Assembly: GCA_003221695.1 (NCBI GenBank)
Contig: QHSX01000071.1
Span: forward strand, 1-35,341
From: Candidatus Rokuibacteriota bacterium
GTDB taxonomy: Bacteria > Methylomirabilota > Methylomirabilia > Rokubacteriales > CSP1-6
DNA: 35,341 bases
Reading direction: 5' to 3'
The position numbers and the translations under genes are program-made. Within the stretch, counting starts at the first letter, position 1, and each line of letters begins with the position of its first letter. Under the pieces are notes generated by a model. That model was not told the DNA's origin. It was given only the letters and a program-made list of their open reading frames with translations, and searched no databases. Positions 7,612-15,733 of this stretch are shown here, in pieces.

Positions 7612-7720
7612 TGGAGCACCTCCTGTCGTTGCCTTCGAGTGTAGTCAGCGTACCCCGGGGGGACCGGCGGTGCGACGCCTTGGCATCGGAGCCGCCGGAT
7701 CGGCGCTCGCCGTTTCCCGC

Positions 7721-7726
7721 TATAAT
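7721..7726 (+). promoter_or_regulatory. Perfect -10 box (TATAAT) before the acyl-CoA synthetase
   Basis: TATAAT lies 48 bases before the ATG at 7775, leaving room for a short leader and the GAGGGGGA ribosome binding site (7763-7770). No good -35 hexamer is visible 16-18 bases upstream, so an activator or a weak promoter is possible. Confidence 0.45.
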
Positions 7727-7774
7727 TCGCGCTGTCCGTCTGACCCGTTGAGATCGCTACGTGAGGGGGAGCGT

Positions 7775-9571
7775 ATGACTGCCGACACGTTGGCGCGGCT
7801 GTTCTGGGACCGCGTGGAGCGGAGCGCCGGCCGCCCTGCTCAGTCGTTCAAGCAGGGGGCGGAGTGGAAGACCATCACCTGGCGCGAGGTCGGTGACGTC
7901 GTTCGCCAGCTCGCTCTGGGTCTGATCGCCCTCGGACGACAGCAGGGCGACCGGGTCGCGCTCCTCTCGACGAGCCGCGCCGAGTGGGTGCAGGCGGACT
8001 TTGCGATCTTCACCGCCGGGTGCGTGACGGTGCCCGTCTACCCGACCTATCCGCCCGACCTCATCGCCTACGTTGTCAACGACTCCGAGGCGAAGACCCT
8101 GATCGTCGAGGACCCGGCCCAGCTCGCCAAGGCGCTCCAGGTCCGGGACAAGACGCCGGGCCTCGAGCAGATCGTGGTCATCACGGGCTACGACGCCCCC
8201 CAGCCGCCGAAGATGGTGATGACCTGGCAGTCGCTCACGAGGTTAGGACGCGAGAGCGAGGCGGCCCACAAGTCGACGCTCGCCGAGCGGGTGACGACGA
8301 CCCGGCCCGAGGATCTCGCGACGATCGTCTACACCTCGGGGACGACCGGGCCGCCGAAGGGCGTGCTGCAGACCCACGGCAACCACATCGCCGCCGTGGA
8401 CGCCTCCAGGCAGTCCACGCCCGTGGAGGAGGGCTGGGTGCACCTTCTGTTCCTTCCGCTCGCTCACTCGTTCGCACGCCTGGAGTCGTTCCTCGGCGTG
8501 GCGCACGGGCTCACGACGGCCTTCGCCGAGAACCTGGACAAGGTCGGTGAGAACCTGAGAGAGGCGCGCCCGCACTTCATCTGCAGCGTCCCGCGCGTCT
8601 TCGAGAAGGTCTACGCGAAGATTCTGTCCGGCGTCGAGGCGGGCTCGCCCGTGAAACGGAAGATCTTCCACTGGGCCGTCGGGGTCGGCCGCGACGTGAG
8701 CCGCCACCAGCAGCGCGGCCAGCCGGTGCCGTTCGGGCTCGAGCTCCGGCGCAAGCTCGCCGACAGGCTCGTCTTCGCGAAGCTCCACGCCGCGCTCGGC
8801 GGGCGGCTCCAGTGGGCCGTCTCCGGCGGCGCGCCGCTCTCGCGGGACATCGCGGAGTTCTTCCACGCGGCGGGGATCCTGCTGCTCGAGGGGTACGGGC
8901 TCACCGAGACGTGTCCCGCCCTGACCTTCAACCGCCGGACCAGCTTCAAGTTCGGCTCCGTCGGCCAGCCCCTGCCGGGAGTGGAGCTCAAGATCGCGCC
9001 CGACGGCGAGATCCTCGCGCGCGGCCCCAACGTCGCCACGCGCGGCTACTTCAAGCAGCCCGAGGCGACGAAGGAGGTCTTCGAGCCCAACGGCTGGTTC
9101 CACACGGGCGACATCGGCGTGCTCGACTCGGACGGGTTCCTCTTCATCACCGACCGGAAGAAGGACCTCATCGTGACCGCCGGCGGCATGAACATCGCCC
9201 CCCAAAACATCGAGAACATGCTCAAGGCCGACCCGTTCATCAGTCAGGTGATGGTCTACGGCGACCGGCGCCCGTACCCGGTGGCGCTCATCACGGTCAA
9301 CCCCGAGGAGCTGACCAAGTTCGCCCGCGCGCAGGGGATCCTCGTCAACGACCCGATGGTGCTCGTCAAGCATCCGAAGCTCGTCGAGCGCGTCGGACGC
9401 ATCGTGGAGGAGAAGAACACGCAGCTCCAGTCGTACGCGAAGATCAAGAAGTTCGCGGTGCTCCCGGGAGACTTCACGCTCGACGGCGGCGAGCTGACGC
9501 CGACCCTGAAGGTCAAGCGCAAGGTCGTTGCACAGAAGTACCAGGGCGCGATCGAGGAGCTCTACCGCTGA
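7775..9571 (+). CDS. Long-chain fatty-acid-CoA ligase (AMP-forming)
   Basis: A 598-residue adenylate-forming enzyme activating fatty acids to acyl-CoA via acyl-AMP. Motifs: VYTSGTTGPPKGV at about 185-197 (ATP phosphate loop), EGYGLTETCPA, GWFHTGDIG, and ITDRKKDLIVTAGGMNIAPQ with the hinge and the lysine region; the C-terminus carries TPTLKVKRKVV with the catalytic-type lysine. Length and motifs fit the FadD15/long-chain synthetase branch with an inserted helical region. The start is ATG 7775 after GAGGGGGA; an in-frame ATG 105 bases earlier lacks a ribosome binding site and adds a non-conserved stretch. It feeds beta-oxidation and the PHA genes, and is coupled to the following SDR. Confidence 0.92.
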   Translation: MTADTLARLFWDRVERSAGRPAQSFKQGAEWKTITWREVGDVVRQLALGLIALGRQQGDRVALLSTSRAEWVQADFAIFTAGCVTVPVYPTYPPDLIAYVVNDSEAKTLIVEDPAQLAKALQVRDKTPGLEQIVVITGYDAPQPPKMVMTWQSLTRLGRESEAAHKSTLAERVTTTRPEDLATIVYTSGTTGPPKGVLQTHGNHIAAVDASRQSTPVEEGWVHLLFLPLAHSFARLESFLGVAHGLTTAFAENLDKVGENLREARPHFICSVPRVFEKVYAKILSGVEAGSPVKRKIFHWAVGVGRDVSRHQQRGQPVPFGLELRRKLADRLVFAKLHAALGGRLQWAVSGGAPLSRDIAEFFHAAGILLLEGYGLTETCPALTFNRRTSFKFGSVGQPLPGVELKIAPDGEILARGPNVATRGYFKQPEATKEVFEPNGWFHTGDIGVLDSDGFLFITDRKKDLIVTAGGMNIAPQNIENMLKADPFISQVMVYGDRRPYPVALITVNPEELTKFARAQGILVNDPMVLVKHPKLVERVGRIVEEKNTQLQSYAKIKKFAVLPGDFTLDGGELTPTLKVKRKVVAQKYQGAIEELYR

Positions 9572-10317
9572 CGCTCGCGGGCCGGGTTGCCGTCGTCACC
9601 GGTGCCTCCCGCGGGCTCGGGCGCGCGATCGCCGTGGCACTCGCCGGGGCCGGTGCCGACGTGGCCCTCGCGGCGCGCTCGAAGGGGGACCTCGAGGAGA
9701 CCGCAAGGCGCGTGCAGGCGGCGGGCCGACGCGCCCTCGTTGTTCCCACGGACGTCGCGGTCTACGCCGAGGTCGAGGCGCTCATGGCGCGCGCCATCCG
9801 CGAGCTGGGCCGCCTCGACATCGTGGTCAACAACTCGGGCGTCGCCAAGGTCGCGCCGCTCGCCGAGCTGACCGCGGCGGACTGGCGCATCATGGTGGAC
9901 GTGAACCTCACGGGCGTCTTCAACGGTTGCCGCACGGCCGCCCCCCACCTCATCGCGCAGAAGTCGGGCAAGGTCATCAACATCGCCTCGGTCCTGGGGC
10001 AGGTGGGGCTCCCGGGCTACACGGTGTACGCCGCGACGAAGGGCGGCGTGATCGCGCTCACGCGCGCCCTCGGCGTGGAGTGGGCCCGCCACGGGATCCA
10101 GGTGAACGCGATCGCCCCGGGCTGGTTCAGGACGCCGATGACCGACGAGGCGTTCGCGGACCCGGGGATCAACGCGCGGCTGACGCGCGACATCCCGATG
10201 CGCCGGATCGGGCGGCCCGAGGAGATCGGCCCGCTCGCGGTCTTCCTGGCTGGGTCCGCGTCCGACTTCATGACGGGCCAGACCATCTTCCTGGACGGCG
10301 GCCACTCCGCCGCCTGA
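9568..10317 (+). CDS. Short-chain dehydrogenase/reductase with apparent CTG start
   Basis: A 249-residue classical SDR: TGASRGLG at 11-18, NNSG at 88-91, and Ser141, Tyr154 and Lys158 (YAATK) as the catalytic set, with the IFLDGGHSAA C-terminus usual for 3-oxoacyl reductase-like members. The Rossmann strand (GRVAVVTGA) begins only four residues in. No ATG, GTG or TTG in frame precedes it without stretching far into the upstream gene; the best start is CTG 9568, overlapping the synthetase stop as CTGA, with GAGGAG (9554-9559) eight bases upstream. Starts further in would cut off the first strand. Translational coupling with the acyl-CoA synthetase suggests an acyl-CoA substrate. Confidence 0.85.
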   Translation: MTLAGRVAVVTGASRGLGRAIAVALAGAGADVALAARSKGDLEETARRVQAAGRRALVVPTDVAVYAEVEALMARAIRELGRLDIVVNNSGVAKVAPLAELTAADWRIMVDVNLTGVFNGCRTAAPHLIAQKSGKVINIASVLGQVGLPGYTVYAATKGGVIALTRALGVEWARHGIQVNAIAPGWFRTPMTDEAFADPGINARLTRDIPMRRIGRPEEIGPLAVFLAGSASDFMTGQTIFLDGGHSAA

Positions 10318-10332
10318 GACGGTGCGGCGCGC

Positions 10333-11109
10333 CTACGAGCCGAAGCGGCGGTCGCGCTGCTGGAACGCGCGCACGGCCCGCAGGAAATCGATCCTCCTGA
10401 ACGCCGGCCAGTGGACGTCGCAGAAGTAGAACTCGCTGTACGCGCTCTGCCAGAGAAGGAACCCGGACAGGCGCACCTCGCCGCTCGTCCGAATGATGAG
10501 ATCCGGGTCGGGCAGATCGGGCGCGTAGAGGTACCGGGCGAGCGTCTCCTCCGAGATGCCCTCGATGATCGTCTCGAGGTCCTCCCCCTGCTTGGCCTTC
10601 TCGCGGAGCATCGCCTGCATCGCGTCGATAATCTCCTGGCGCCCGCCGTAGGCGACGGCGATCGTCAGCACCGTCCCGCGGTTGGCTGCCGTGGCGTCCT
10701 CGGCCTCGCGGATCGCGGCGACGACCGAGTCCGGGAGGAGATCGAGCTTGCCGACGGCGCGGACCCGCACGCCGAGGCGGTGGGTCCGCGGATGGCGGGC
10801 GAGCTGGACGAGCTTGGCCTCGACCGTCTTCAAAATGCCGGAGACTTCACTCGCGTCCCGGCGAAAGTTCTCCGTCGAGAAGACCCAGAGGCTCACCGCG
10901 GGGATCGACAGCTCGCCGCACCAGAGGAGCACGTCGTCGAGCTTCCGCGCGCCGAGCGCGTAGGCCTCGAGCGGGTCGACGAACCCGCGCTCGATCGCGT
11001 AGCGGCGGTTGCCGTCGAGGATGATACCGACGTGCCGGGGAACGGGGCGCCCCCGGATCTCCCGAAGGAGGCGCCGCTCGTAGAGGTAGTAGAGGAACGA
11101 GATCATCAA
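10333..11109 (-). CDS. Cis-prenyltransferase (UppS family), short-chain Z-FPPS-like branch
   Basis: A 258-residue cis-prenyltransferase that condenses isopentenyl diphosphate in Z configuration. Catalytic Asp32 is in HVGIILDGNRRYA, and VFSTENFRR at about 76-84 and RTSGEVRLSGFLLWQSAYSE supply diphosphate- and Mg-binding residues. It departs from housekeeping UppS: GNRR replaces GNGR, and the GH..G motif after the catalytic loop is missing (GFVDPLEAYALGARKLDDVL). The N-terminal YYLYERRLLREI and the LLWCGELSI segment recall mycobacterial Rv1086 (Z-farnesyl diphosphate synthase). The product may therefore be short-chain; that is inference. Two adjacent ATGs (11109, 11106), no clear ribosome binding site. 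Confidence 0.8.
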   Translation of the reverse strand: MMISFLYYLYERRLLREIRGRPVPRHVGIILDGNRRYAIERGFVDPLEAYALGARKLDDVLLWCGELSIPAVSLWVFSTENFRRDASEVSGILKTVEAKLVQLARHPRTHRLGVRVRAVGKLDLLPDSVVAAIREAEDATAANRGTVLTIAVAYGGRQEIIDAMQAMLREKAKQGEDLETIIEGISEETLARYLYAPDLPDPDLIIRTSGEVRLSGFLLWQSAYSEFYFCDVHWPAFRRIDFLRAVRAFQQRDRRFGS

Positions 11110-11145
11110 CCGTTCGAACGCAGGCTACCACCGACCCCGGCCGTC

Positions 11146-11178
11146 ATTCTAGGAAAAAACCGGGGAGTGGGGTACATT
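11146..11178. promoter_or_regulatory. Divergent -10 boxes between the prenyltransferase and alcohol dehydrogenase genes
   Basis: On the minus strand TAGAAT (11151-11146) faces the prenyltransferase gene with a leader of roughly 30 bases. On the plus strand TACATT (11173-11178) ends only 7 bases before the GTG at 11186, so the dehydrogenase mRNA would be leaderless. Neither has a convincing -35 box. Confidence 0.35.
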
Positions 11179-11185
11179 CTCCCGC

Positions 11186-12190
11186 GTGAAAGCCGCGATT
11201 CTTCACGGCCCGCGCGATTTGCGCGTCGAATCGGCGACGCGACCCGAGGTCCGGGGGGACGAGGTCCTCGTCCGCGTCGCCATGGCCGGGCTCTGCGGGA
11301 CCGACTATCGGATCTGGTCGGGCGACCGGCCCGTGGCCTACCCGCGGGTGATGGGGCACGAGTTCGTGGGCCGCGTCGAGGCGGTCGGCGCCGACGTGAC
11401 GCGTGTCGCGCCCGGGGACCGCGTCGCGGTCGAGCCGAATTACTCGTGCGGGACGTGTCCGCTCTGCTGGGAGGGTAACAAGAATCTCTGCCTGGCACGC
11501 ACCGCGGTCGGTATCGACGTGGACGGCTGCTTCGCCGAGCTCGTGCGCGTCCCGGCCCGCTGCTGCTGGCCGGCCCCGGCGGGGGTCGCCGACGAGGACC
11601 TGGTCCTCACCGAGCCGCTCGCGGTGGCCGTCCGCGCCGTCGGCCGCGCTGACGTACGCTCGGGGGAGACCGTGGCGGTTGTGGGCGCGGGGACGATCGG
11701 GCTCCTCGCCGTGCAGGTGGCGCGCGGTCACGGGGCGCGCGTCCTCGTCGTCAGTCGCAGCGGGCGGCGCTTCGCCCTTGCCAAGGACCTCGGCGCCGAG
11801 GCGACGCACGCCGTCGGTGGAGGGCCGCTCGAGGCCCAGGCGCGCGCCTTCTCGGGGCGCGAGGGCGTGGACTGCGTCGTCGAGACGGCGGGCACCGCGG
11901 AGGCCGTGAACTACGCGCTCGCCCTCGTCCGGCCGGGCGGGCGGGTCGTCCTCACCGGGCTGCCCCACGAGCCGACGCCGGTCGAGTTCTTCTCCGTCGT
12001 CCGCCGCGAAATCACCATCCTGGGCTCGATGATCTACCAAGACGAGTTCGCCGAGGCGATGCGCCTCGTCGCCGACGGAACCGTCAGGACGCGGCCCCTC
12101 GTCAGCCACCGCTTCGCGCTCGACGCGATCGGCGACGCCTTCGTGACTCACGCCCAGCCTGACTCCATCAAGGTCGCCCTGGTGATCTGA
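11186..12190 (+). CDS. Zinc-dependent medium-chain alcohol/polyol dehydrogenase
   Basis: A 334-residue MDR-family NAD(P)-dependent dehydrogenase of the threonine/sorbitol dehydrogenase type. Catalytic zinc ligands are Cys37 (GLCGTD), His58 and Glu59 (MGHEFVG). Structural zinc is held by Cys88, Cys91, Cys94 and Cys102 (CGTCPLCWEGNKNLC). The nucleotide-binding VVGAGTIGLLAVQVA begins near 164, and SRSGRR at the second strand end hints at NADP preference. The start is GTG at 11186 with no ribosome binding site, matching a leaderless transcript. It overlaps the hydrolase gene by one base (TGATG). Substrate unknown; a small alcohol or polyol is usual. Confidence 0.88.
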   Translation: MKAAILHGPRDLRVESATRPEVRGDEVLVRVAMAGLCGTDYRIWSGDRPVAYPRVMGHEFVGRVEAVGADVTRVAPGDRVAVEPNYSCGTCPLCWEGNKNLCLARTAVGIDVDGCFAELVRVPARCCWPAPAGVADEDLVLTEPLAVAVRAVGRADVRSGETVAVVGAGTIGLLAVQVARGHGARVLVVSRSGRRFALAKDLGAEATHAVGGGPLEAQARAFSGREGVDCVVETAGTAEAVNYALALVRPGGRVVLTGLPHEPTPVEFFSVVRREITILGSMIYQDEFAEAMRLVADGTVRTRPLVSHRFALDAIGDAFVTHAQPDSIKVALVI

Positions 12191-13002
12191 TGCCCTACGC
12201 GGTCATCAACAAGATCCGGATGCACTACGAGACGGCCGGGCAGGGGGCGCCCGTCCTCTTGATCAACGGCCTCTCGGCGCCCTCCGTGGGCTGGGTCTTA
12301 CAGGTGAAGGCGCTCGCGCCACACTTCCAGGTGGTCACCTTCGACAACCGCGGCGTCGGTGAGACGGACCTGCCCTCCGAGCCCGTGTACTCCACCGCCC
12401 AGCTGGCGGACGATGCGGCCGCGCTCCTGCACCACCTCGGAATTTCGCGCGCCCACGTCCTCGGCCCCTCGATGGGCGGCACGATCGCGATGGAGCTGGC
12501 GCTCCGGCATCCGCGGCTCGTTCGCTCGCTCACGCTCGCGTGCACGTGGGCGTACGCGGACCCGCGGTTCCTCCACACGATCGAGGCATGGATCTCGCTC
12601 GCCTACCGCGTCCCCGTGGAGGAGCGCTATCGCCACGTCGTCTATCCCTGGATCTTCTCGCCGGAGTTCCTCGCCCAGAAGGAGAACGTGGAGCAGGCGC
12701 TGCAGCGCGCGCTCGCCTACCCCCACCAGACCAAGCCCGAGGCGATCGAGCGCCAGGCGCGCGGGATCCTCGCGTGGAACGGGACTCGAGTGGAGCGGCT
12801 CGGGTCGATCCGCGTGCCGGCGCTCGTCCTGGTCGGCAAGGACGACATCCTCACGCCGCCCGCGTTCTCGACGTTTCTCGCGACGAAGCTCCCCCGCGCG
12901 CGCCGCGTGGTGCTTCCGGGCGGCCACGGCTTCTTCCTCGAGCAGGCCGACGCCTTCAACCGGGCGGTGCTGCGCTTTCTGAAGTCGGTCCGCTCGAAGT
13001 AG
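12190..13002 (+). CDS. Alpha/beta-fold hydrolase
   Basis: A 270-residue serine hydrolase. The nucleophile is Ser94 in GPSMGG, the oxyanion region is INGLSAPSVGW near 25-35, and the acid and base are Asp218 or Asp219 (GKDDILTPP) and His246 (PGGHGFF). FDNRGVGETDLP near 51-62 is the usual conserved turn of this family. It resembles the esterase/3-oxoadipate enol-lactonase-like branch; the substrate cannot be read. There is no signal peptide, so it is cytoplasmic. The first base of its ATG is the last base of the dehydrogenase stop, implying coupled synthesis and perhaps successive steps of one degradative pathway. Confidence 0.88.
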   Translation: MPYAVINKIRMHYETAGQGAPVLLINGLSAPSVGWVLQVKALAPHFQVVTFDNRGVGETDLPSEPVYSTAQLADDAAALLHHLGISRAHVLGPSMGGTIAMELALRHPRLVRSLTLACTWAYADPRFLHTIEAWISLAYRVPVEERYRHVVYPWIFSPEFLAQKENVEQALQRALAYPHQTKPEAIERQARGILAWNGTRVERLGSIRVPALVLVGKDDILTPPAFSTFLATKLPRARRVVLPGGHGFFLEQADAFNRAVLRFLKSVRSK

Positions 13003-13023
13003 GACGCTCAGTCGCGGCGACGG

Positions 13024-14205
13024 TCACACACGCATCTGGCGGGGCGCCGCGCGCTCGACCCCGCGGAAGAGCGCGAGCCCGAGAACCGTCGCGGCCATCA
13101 CGAGCGCGGCGAAGGCGATGGGCGCCGCAGGGTTGCCGGAGAGGTCGCGCACGGCGCCCGCGGCGGGCTGCGCCAGCGCCATCACGACGTAAAACACCGT
13201 GTAATAGACGCCGAGGGCGGTGGCCAGGCGCTCGGCGGCGACCGCCTTGGGCAGGAGCGCCATCATGGCGCCGGGCGGAGCTCCGATCGCCAGGCCGAGT
13301 AGGCAGAACGCCAGGAGCGGATGCGGGAGGGCGGGGAGCAGCAGCGTGGCGAGCGCCGCGGTGATGCTGCCGGCGACGATCACCAGGTTGGCCCGGCCGA
13401 GGCGGTCGGTGAGAAGCCCGCCGAGGGGCACCGAGAGAATCGTCACCCAGATCGCCAGGCTCACGATGAACCCGGCGTCGCCGAGCGAGGCGCCGCGCGC
13501 CATCAGCATCCCAGGGCCGAAGGCAATGACGGCGACGAGGCTCGCGTTGAAGCATCCCCAGGCGAAGCCCGCGCTCACGGCGAGCTTGACCTCCCGGCGC
13601 GGGAGCGTTGCGCGGCGGTCCGCTGGCCCGGACGCTCCGCCCGGCGCACGCGGCGGGTCGCGGTACACGAAGGCGATCAGCACGAGCCCGAGAGCGGCGG
13701 CGAGCCCCGTCGCGACGATCGCCATACGCCACGACGAGCGGGTGGCCAGGCCGCCGAGGGTCGCGGCGGCGAGGCCGAGCCCGACCGGCCAGCTCGAGAG
13801 CATGACGGCCATCGCCGTCGTCAGCTCGCCCTCGGCGAACCAGTCGGCGACCATCTTGGCGAGCAGGATGTTCATGAGCACGGCGCCGGCGCCGCTCAAC
13901 ACGCGCCCGGCGGCGGCGACGGCGAAGCCGTGACTCGCGGCGGTGACGAGGCCGCCCGCGACCATGAGCGCGAGGCTCGCCACCACCGTGCGGCGCTCGC
14001 CGAACCGCTGGCCGAGCATCCCGCCCGGCAGGGCGAAGAAGGCGCCCGGCAGCATGTAGAGGCCGATGAGCGTGCCGAGCTGCGCCCAGGTGAGCCCGAG
14101 CGCGGGGACGAGGAGCGGGCCCACGGAGGCGACGGACTGGAACTGGTAGCCCATCGACGTGCGCGTGACGAACACGATCGCGAGCGCGACCCAGCGATTG
14201 TTCAC
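13024..14205 (-). CDS. MFS transporter
   Basis: A 393-residue inner-membrane major facilitator protein with about 12 hydrophobic segments. The GGMLGQRFGERR loop near 70-80 between helices 2 and 3 matches the MFS signature, with a second copy-like GGLLTDRLGR in the C-terminal half, and a charged central loop near 205-215 divides the halves. The start is GTG at 14205 (VNNRWVALAI), overlapping the MoaD-like stop as GTGA; a longer frame from 14289 would add an Arg-rich stretch from the neighbouring gene. Last of three coupled genes. Substrate unknown; it may export or import whatever the BNR/MoaD pair works on. Confidence 0.85.
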   Translation of the reverse strand: MNNRWVALAIVFVTRTSMGYQFQSVASVGPLLVPALGLTWAQLGTLIGLYMLPGAFFALPGGMLGQRFGERRTVVASLALMVAGGLVTAASHGFAVAAAGRVLSGAGAVLMNILLAKMVADWFAEGELTTAMAVMLSSWPVGLGLAAATLGGLATRSSWRMAIVATGLAAALGLVLIAFVYRDPPRAPGGASGPADRRATLPRREVKLAVSAGFAWGCFNASLVAVIAFGPGMLMARGASLGDAGFIVSLAIWVTILSVPLGGLLTDRLGRANLVIVAGSITAALATLLLPALPHPLLAFCLLGLAIGAPPGAMMALLPKAVAAERLATALGVYYTVFYVVMALAQPAAGAVRDLSGNPAAPIAFAALVMAATVLGLALFRGVERAAPRQMRV

Positions 14206-14504
14206 GTGTCGCGTCGGCCGCCGCTCACGGCGGGCAGGATCGAGATCTCGGCGCCGTCGGGCACCGGCGTCGCCAGGCCCCCGCTCCACCGGCTGCTCTC
14301 GGTGCCCACGAAGACGTTCACGTGGGGACGGACGTCACCCTGCTCGGTCAGCACTCGGTCTCTGACGCCGGGGTAAAGCGCCCACAGCGCGTCGAGCGCC
14401 TCGCCGAGTGACGGCGCGCCGCGGGGGACGTCGACGTGGAGTCGGCTCCGCCCCTCGGTCAGCGGCTGCAGGGCGGCGGGGATGAGAAAGGTGACCCGCG
14501 TCAC
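14202..14504 (-). CDS. MoaD/ThiS-family sulfur-carrier-like protein with C-terminal extension
   Basis: A 100-residue ubiquitin-like beta-grasp protein. VTFLIPAALQPLTEG starts it, LGEALDALWALYPGVRDRVL is the central helix region, VRPHVNVFVG and the terminal EISILPAVSGG are typical of MoaD-like carriers. Carriers normally end at GG, which is adenylated and thiocarboxylated. Here RRDT follows, so the protein would need trimming or does not act as a carrier. The start is GTG at 14504, overlapping the BNR stop (GTGA), and the end overlaps the MFS start likewise. No MoaE or ThiF partner is in the window. Pairing of such carriers with BNR-repeat proteins recurs in bacteria, role unknown. Confidence 0.75.
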   Translation of the reverse strand: MTRVTFLIPAALQPLTEGRSRLHVDVPRGAPSLGEALDALWALYPGVRDRVLTEQGDVRPHVNVFVGTESSRWSGGLATPVPDGAEISILPAVSGGRRDT

Positions 14505-15640
14505 CGCTGTCGGCTGGCTCGATCGACCACCACCGCACGCACGCAGACCACGGGCGGGAGCCCCTCGACGGCGAGGCGCCACGAGCTGCCGCCGTCCCTC
14601 GACGCGAAGAGCTTCCCGTTGCGCGTGGCGAAGTAGACGCCGACGGGGTCGAGGGTATCGGTCGCCATCGCGTCGCGCAGGATCGTCTCGTACGCCCCCT
14701 GCTGAGGCAGCCCGCGGCTCTGCGGCTGCCACGACCGGCCGCCGTTCCGCGTCCGGTAGACGCGGAGCTTCGCGCCGGGCGGGCAGCGGAACGTGTCGGA
14801 CTCGAGCGGGAGGACGTAGACCGTGTCGGGCTCGCGAGGATGGATGGCCATGGGGAAGCCGAAGTCGGACGGCACGCCGTGGGCCACGTCCTGCCACGAG
14901 TCACCCGCGTCGTCCGATCGGTAGAGGCCCCAGTGGTTCTGAAGGAACAGCGTCGCCGGACGCTCCGCGTGGTGGACGACCTTGTGAACGCACTGGCCGA
15001 ACTCCGGGTACTTCTCGGGAAGGAACTCGGCGCGGATCCCGACGTTTCGCGCCTTCCACGTGCGGCCGCCGTCGTCCGTGCGATAGACGCCGCCCGTCGA
15101 GACACCGACCCAGATGCGTGACGCCCGCACGGGATCGAGCACGATCGTGTGAAGGCAAAGGCCGCCGCCGCCCGGCGTCCAGCGCGGGCGGTGCGGGTGG
15201 TCGAGCAGCCCGCTCAAAGCGTTCCATGTCCGCCCGCCGTCGGTCGACCGGAAGAGCGCCGCGGGCTCGACGCCGCAGTAGAGGGTGTCGGGCTCGGCGG
15301 CGCGGCCGGGCGTGATCTGCCAGATCTGCTTGAGCGCGAGCCCGCTCTCGACCGGAAACTTGACGTTGGCCTCCTGAGGGTCCGTCCATGTCCGGCCCCA
15401 GTCGTCGGTCGAGACGAGCACGGCGCCCCAGTGCATGCTCGCTGCGCTCGCCCAGATCCGCGCGCGGCCCGCTCGGCCGTCATGGGCCAGCGCGTAGACG
15501 GCTCGGCCCGCGAGGTACGGCCCTCCCACTTCCCAGGTGGCCCGCGTGGCTGGCGCGCGCAGAAGGAAGGCCCCCTTCAGCGTGCCGACCAGCAGCACGA
15601 CGTCTCCGCCCTTCACCGTGATGGCCCGTGTCGTCACCAT
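14501..15640 (-). CDS. BNR/Asp-box beta-propeller protein
   Basis: A 379-residue propeller with at least six Asp-box turns: STDDWGRTW, STDGGRTW, TDDGGRTW, SDDAGDSW, TRNGGRSW and SRDGGSSW, spread at about 50-70 residue intervals. Annotation as a sialidase-like exo-glycosidase would be tempting, but there is no signal peptide, and the sialidase arginine triad and FRIP motif are not evident. It is probably cytoplasmic. A conserved-looking WTPGGGGLCLHTIVLDP centre and a His/Cys-bearing FGQCVHKVVHH segment could bind a ligand or metal. It starts at ATG 15640 after GGAGG and leads the BNR-MoaD-MFS operon. Function unknown. Confidence 0.8.
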   Translation of the reverse strand: MVTTRAITVKGGDVVLLVGTLKGAFLLRAPATRATWEVGGPYLAGRAVYALAHDGRAGRARIWASAASMHWGAVLVSTDDWGRTWTDPQEANVKFPVESGLALKQIWQITPGRAAEPDTLYCGVEPAALFRSTDGGRTWNALSGLLDHPHRPRWTPGGGGLCLHTIVLDPVRASRIWVGVSTGGVYRTDDGGRTWKARNVGIRAEFLPEKYPEFGQCVHKVVHHAERPATLFLQNHWGLYRSDDAGDSWQDVAHGVPSDFGFPMAIHPREPDTVYVLPLESDTFRCPPGAKLRVYRTRNGGRSWQPQSRGLPQQGAYETILRDAMATDTLDPVGVYFATRNGKLFASRDGGSSWRLAVEGLPPVVCVRAVVVDRASRQR

Positions 15641-15718
15641 GGCGTCCTCCGATGGGTTCTCGCGGGTTCAAGCCTACGTCATGTCGTGGCGTTCGTGTGA
15701 CGCGCGTCCTCCCCCTGC

Positions 15719-15724
15719 TAGAAT
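15719..15724 (+). promoter_or_regulatory. -10 box (TAGAAT) giving a near-leaderless transcript
   Basis: TAGAAT ends 9 bases before the ATG at 15734 and no ribosome binding site lies between, so transcription would begin at or just before the start codon. No clear -35 hexamer is seen. Confidence 0.4.
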
Positions 15725-15733
15725 CCCTGGTCC

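Noticed and set aside
6010-7644. A 544-codon plus-strand frame
   Set aside because: It covers the phasin and outer-membrane barrel genes on the other strand and crosses the intergenic promoter region; no recognisable domain.
11111-11120. CGTTCGAACG palindrome next to the prenyltransferase start
   Set aside because: Only 10 bp, inside the expected leader rather than at a promoter element; such short palindromes are common by chance.
14501-15640. Sialidase annotation for the BNR protein
   Set aside because: Asp boxes occur in many propellers. No signal peptide, FRIP motif or arginine triad is evident.
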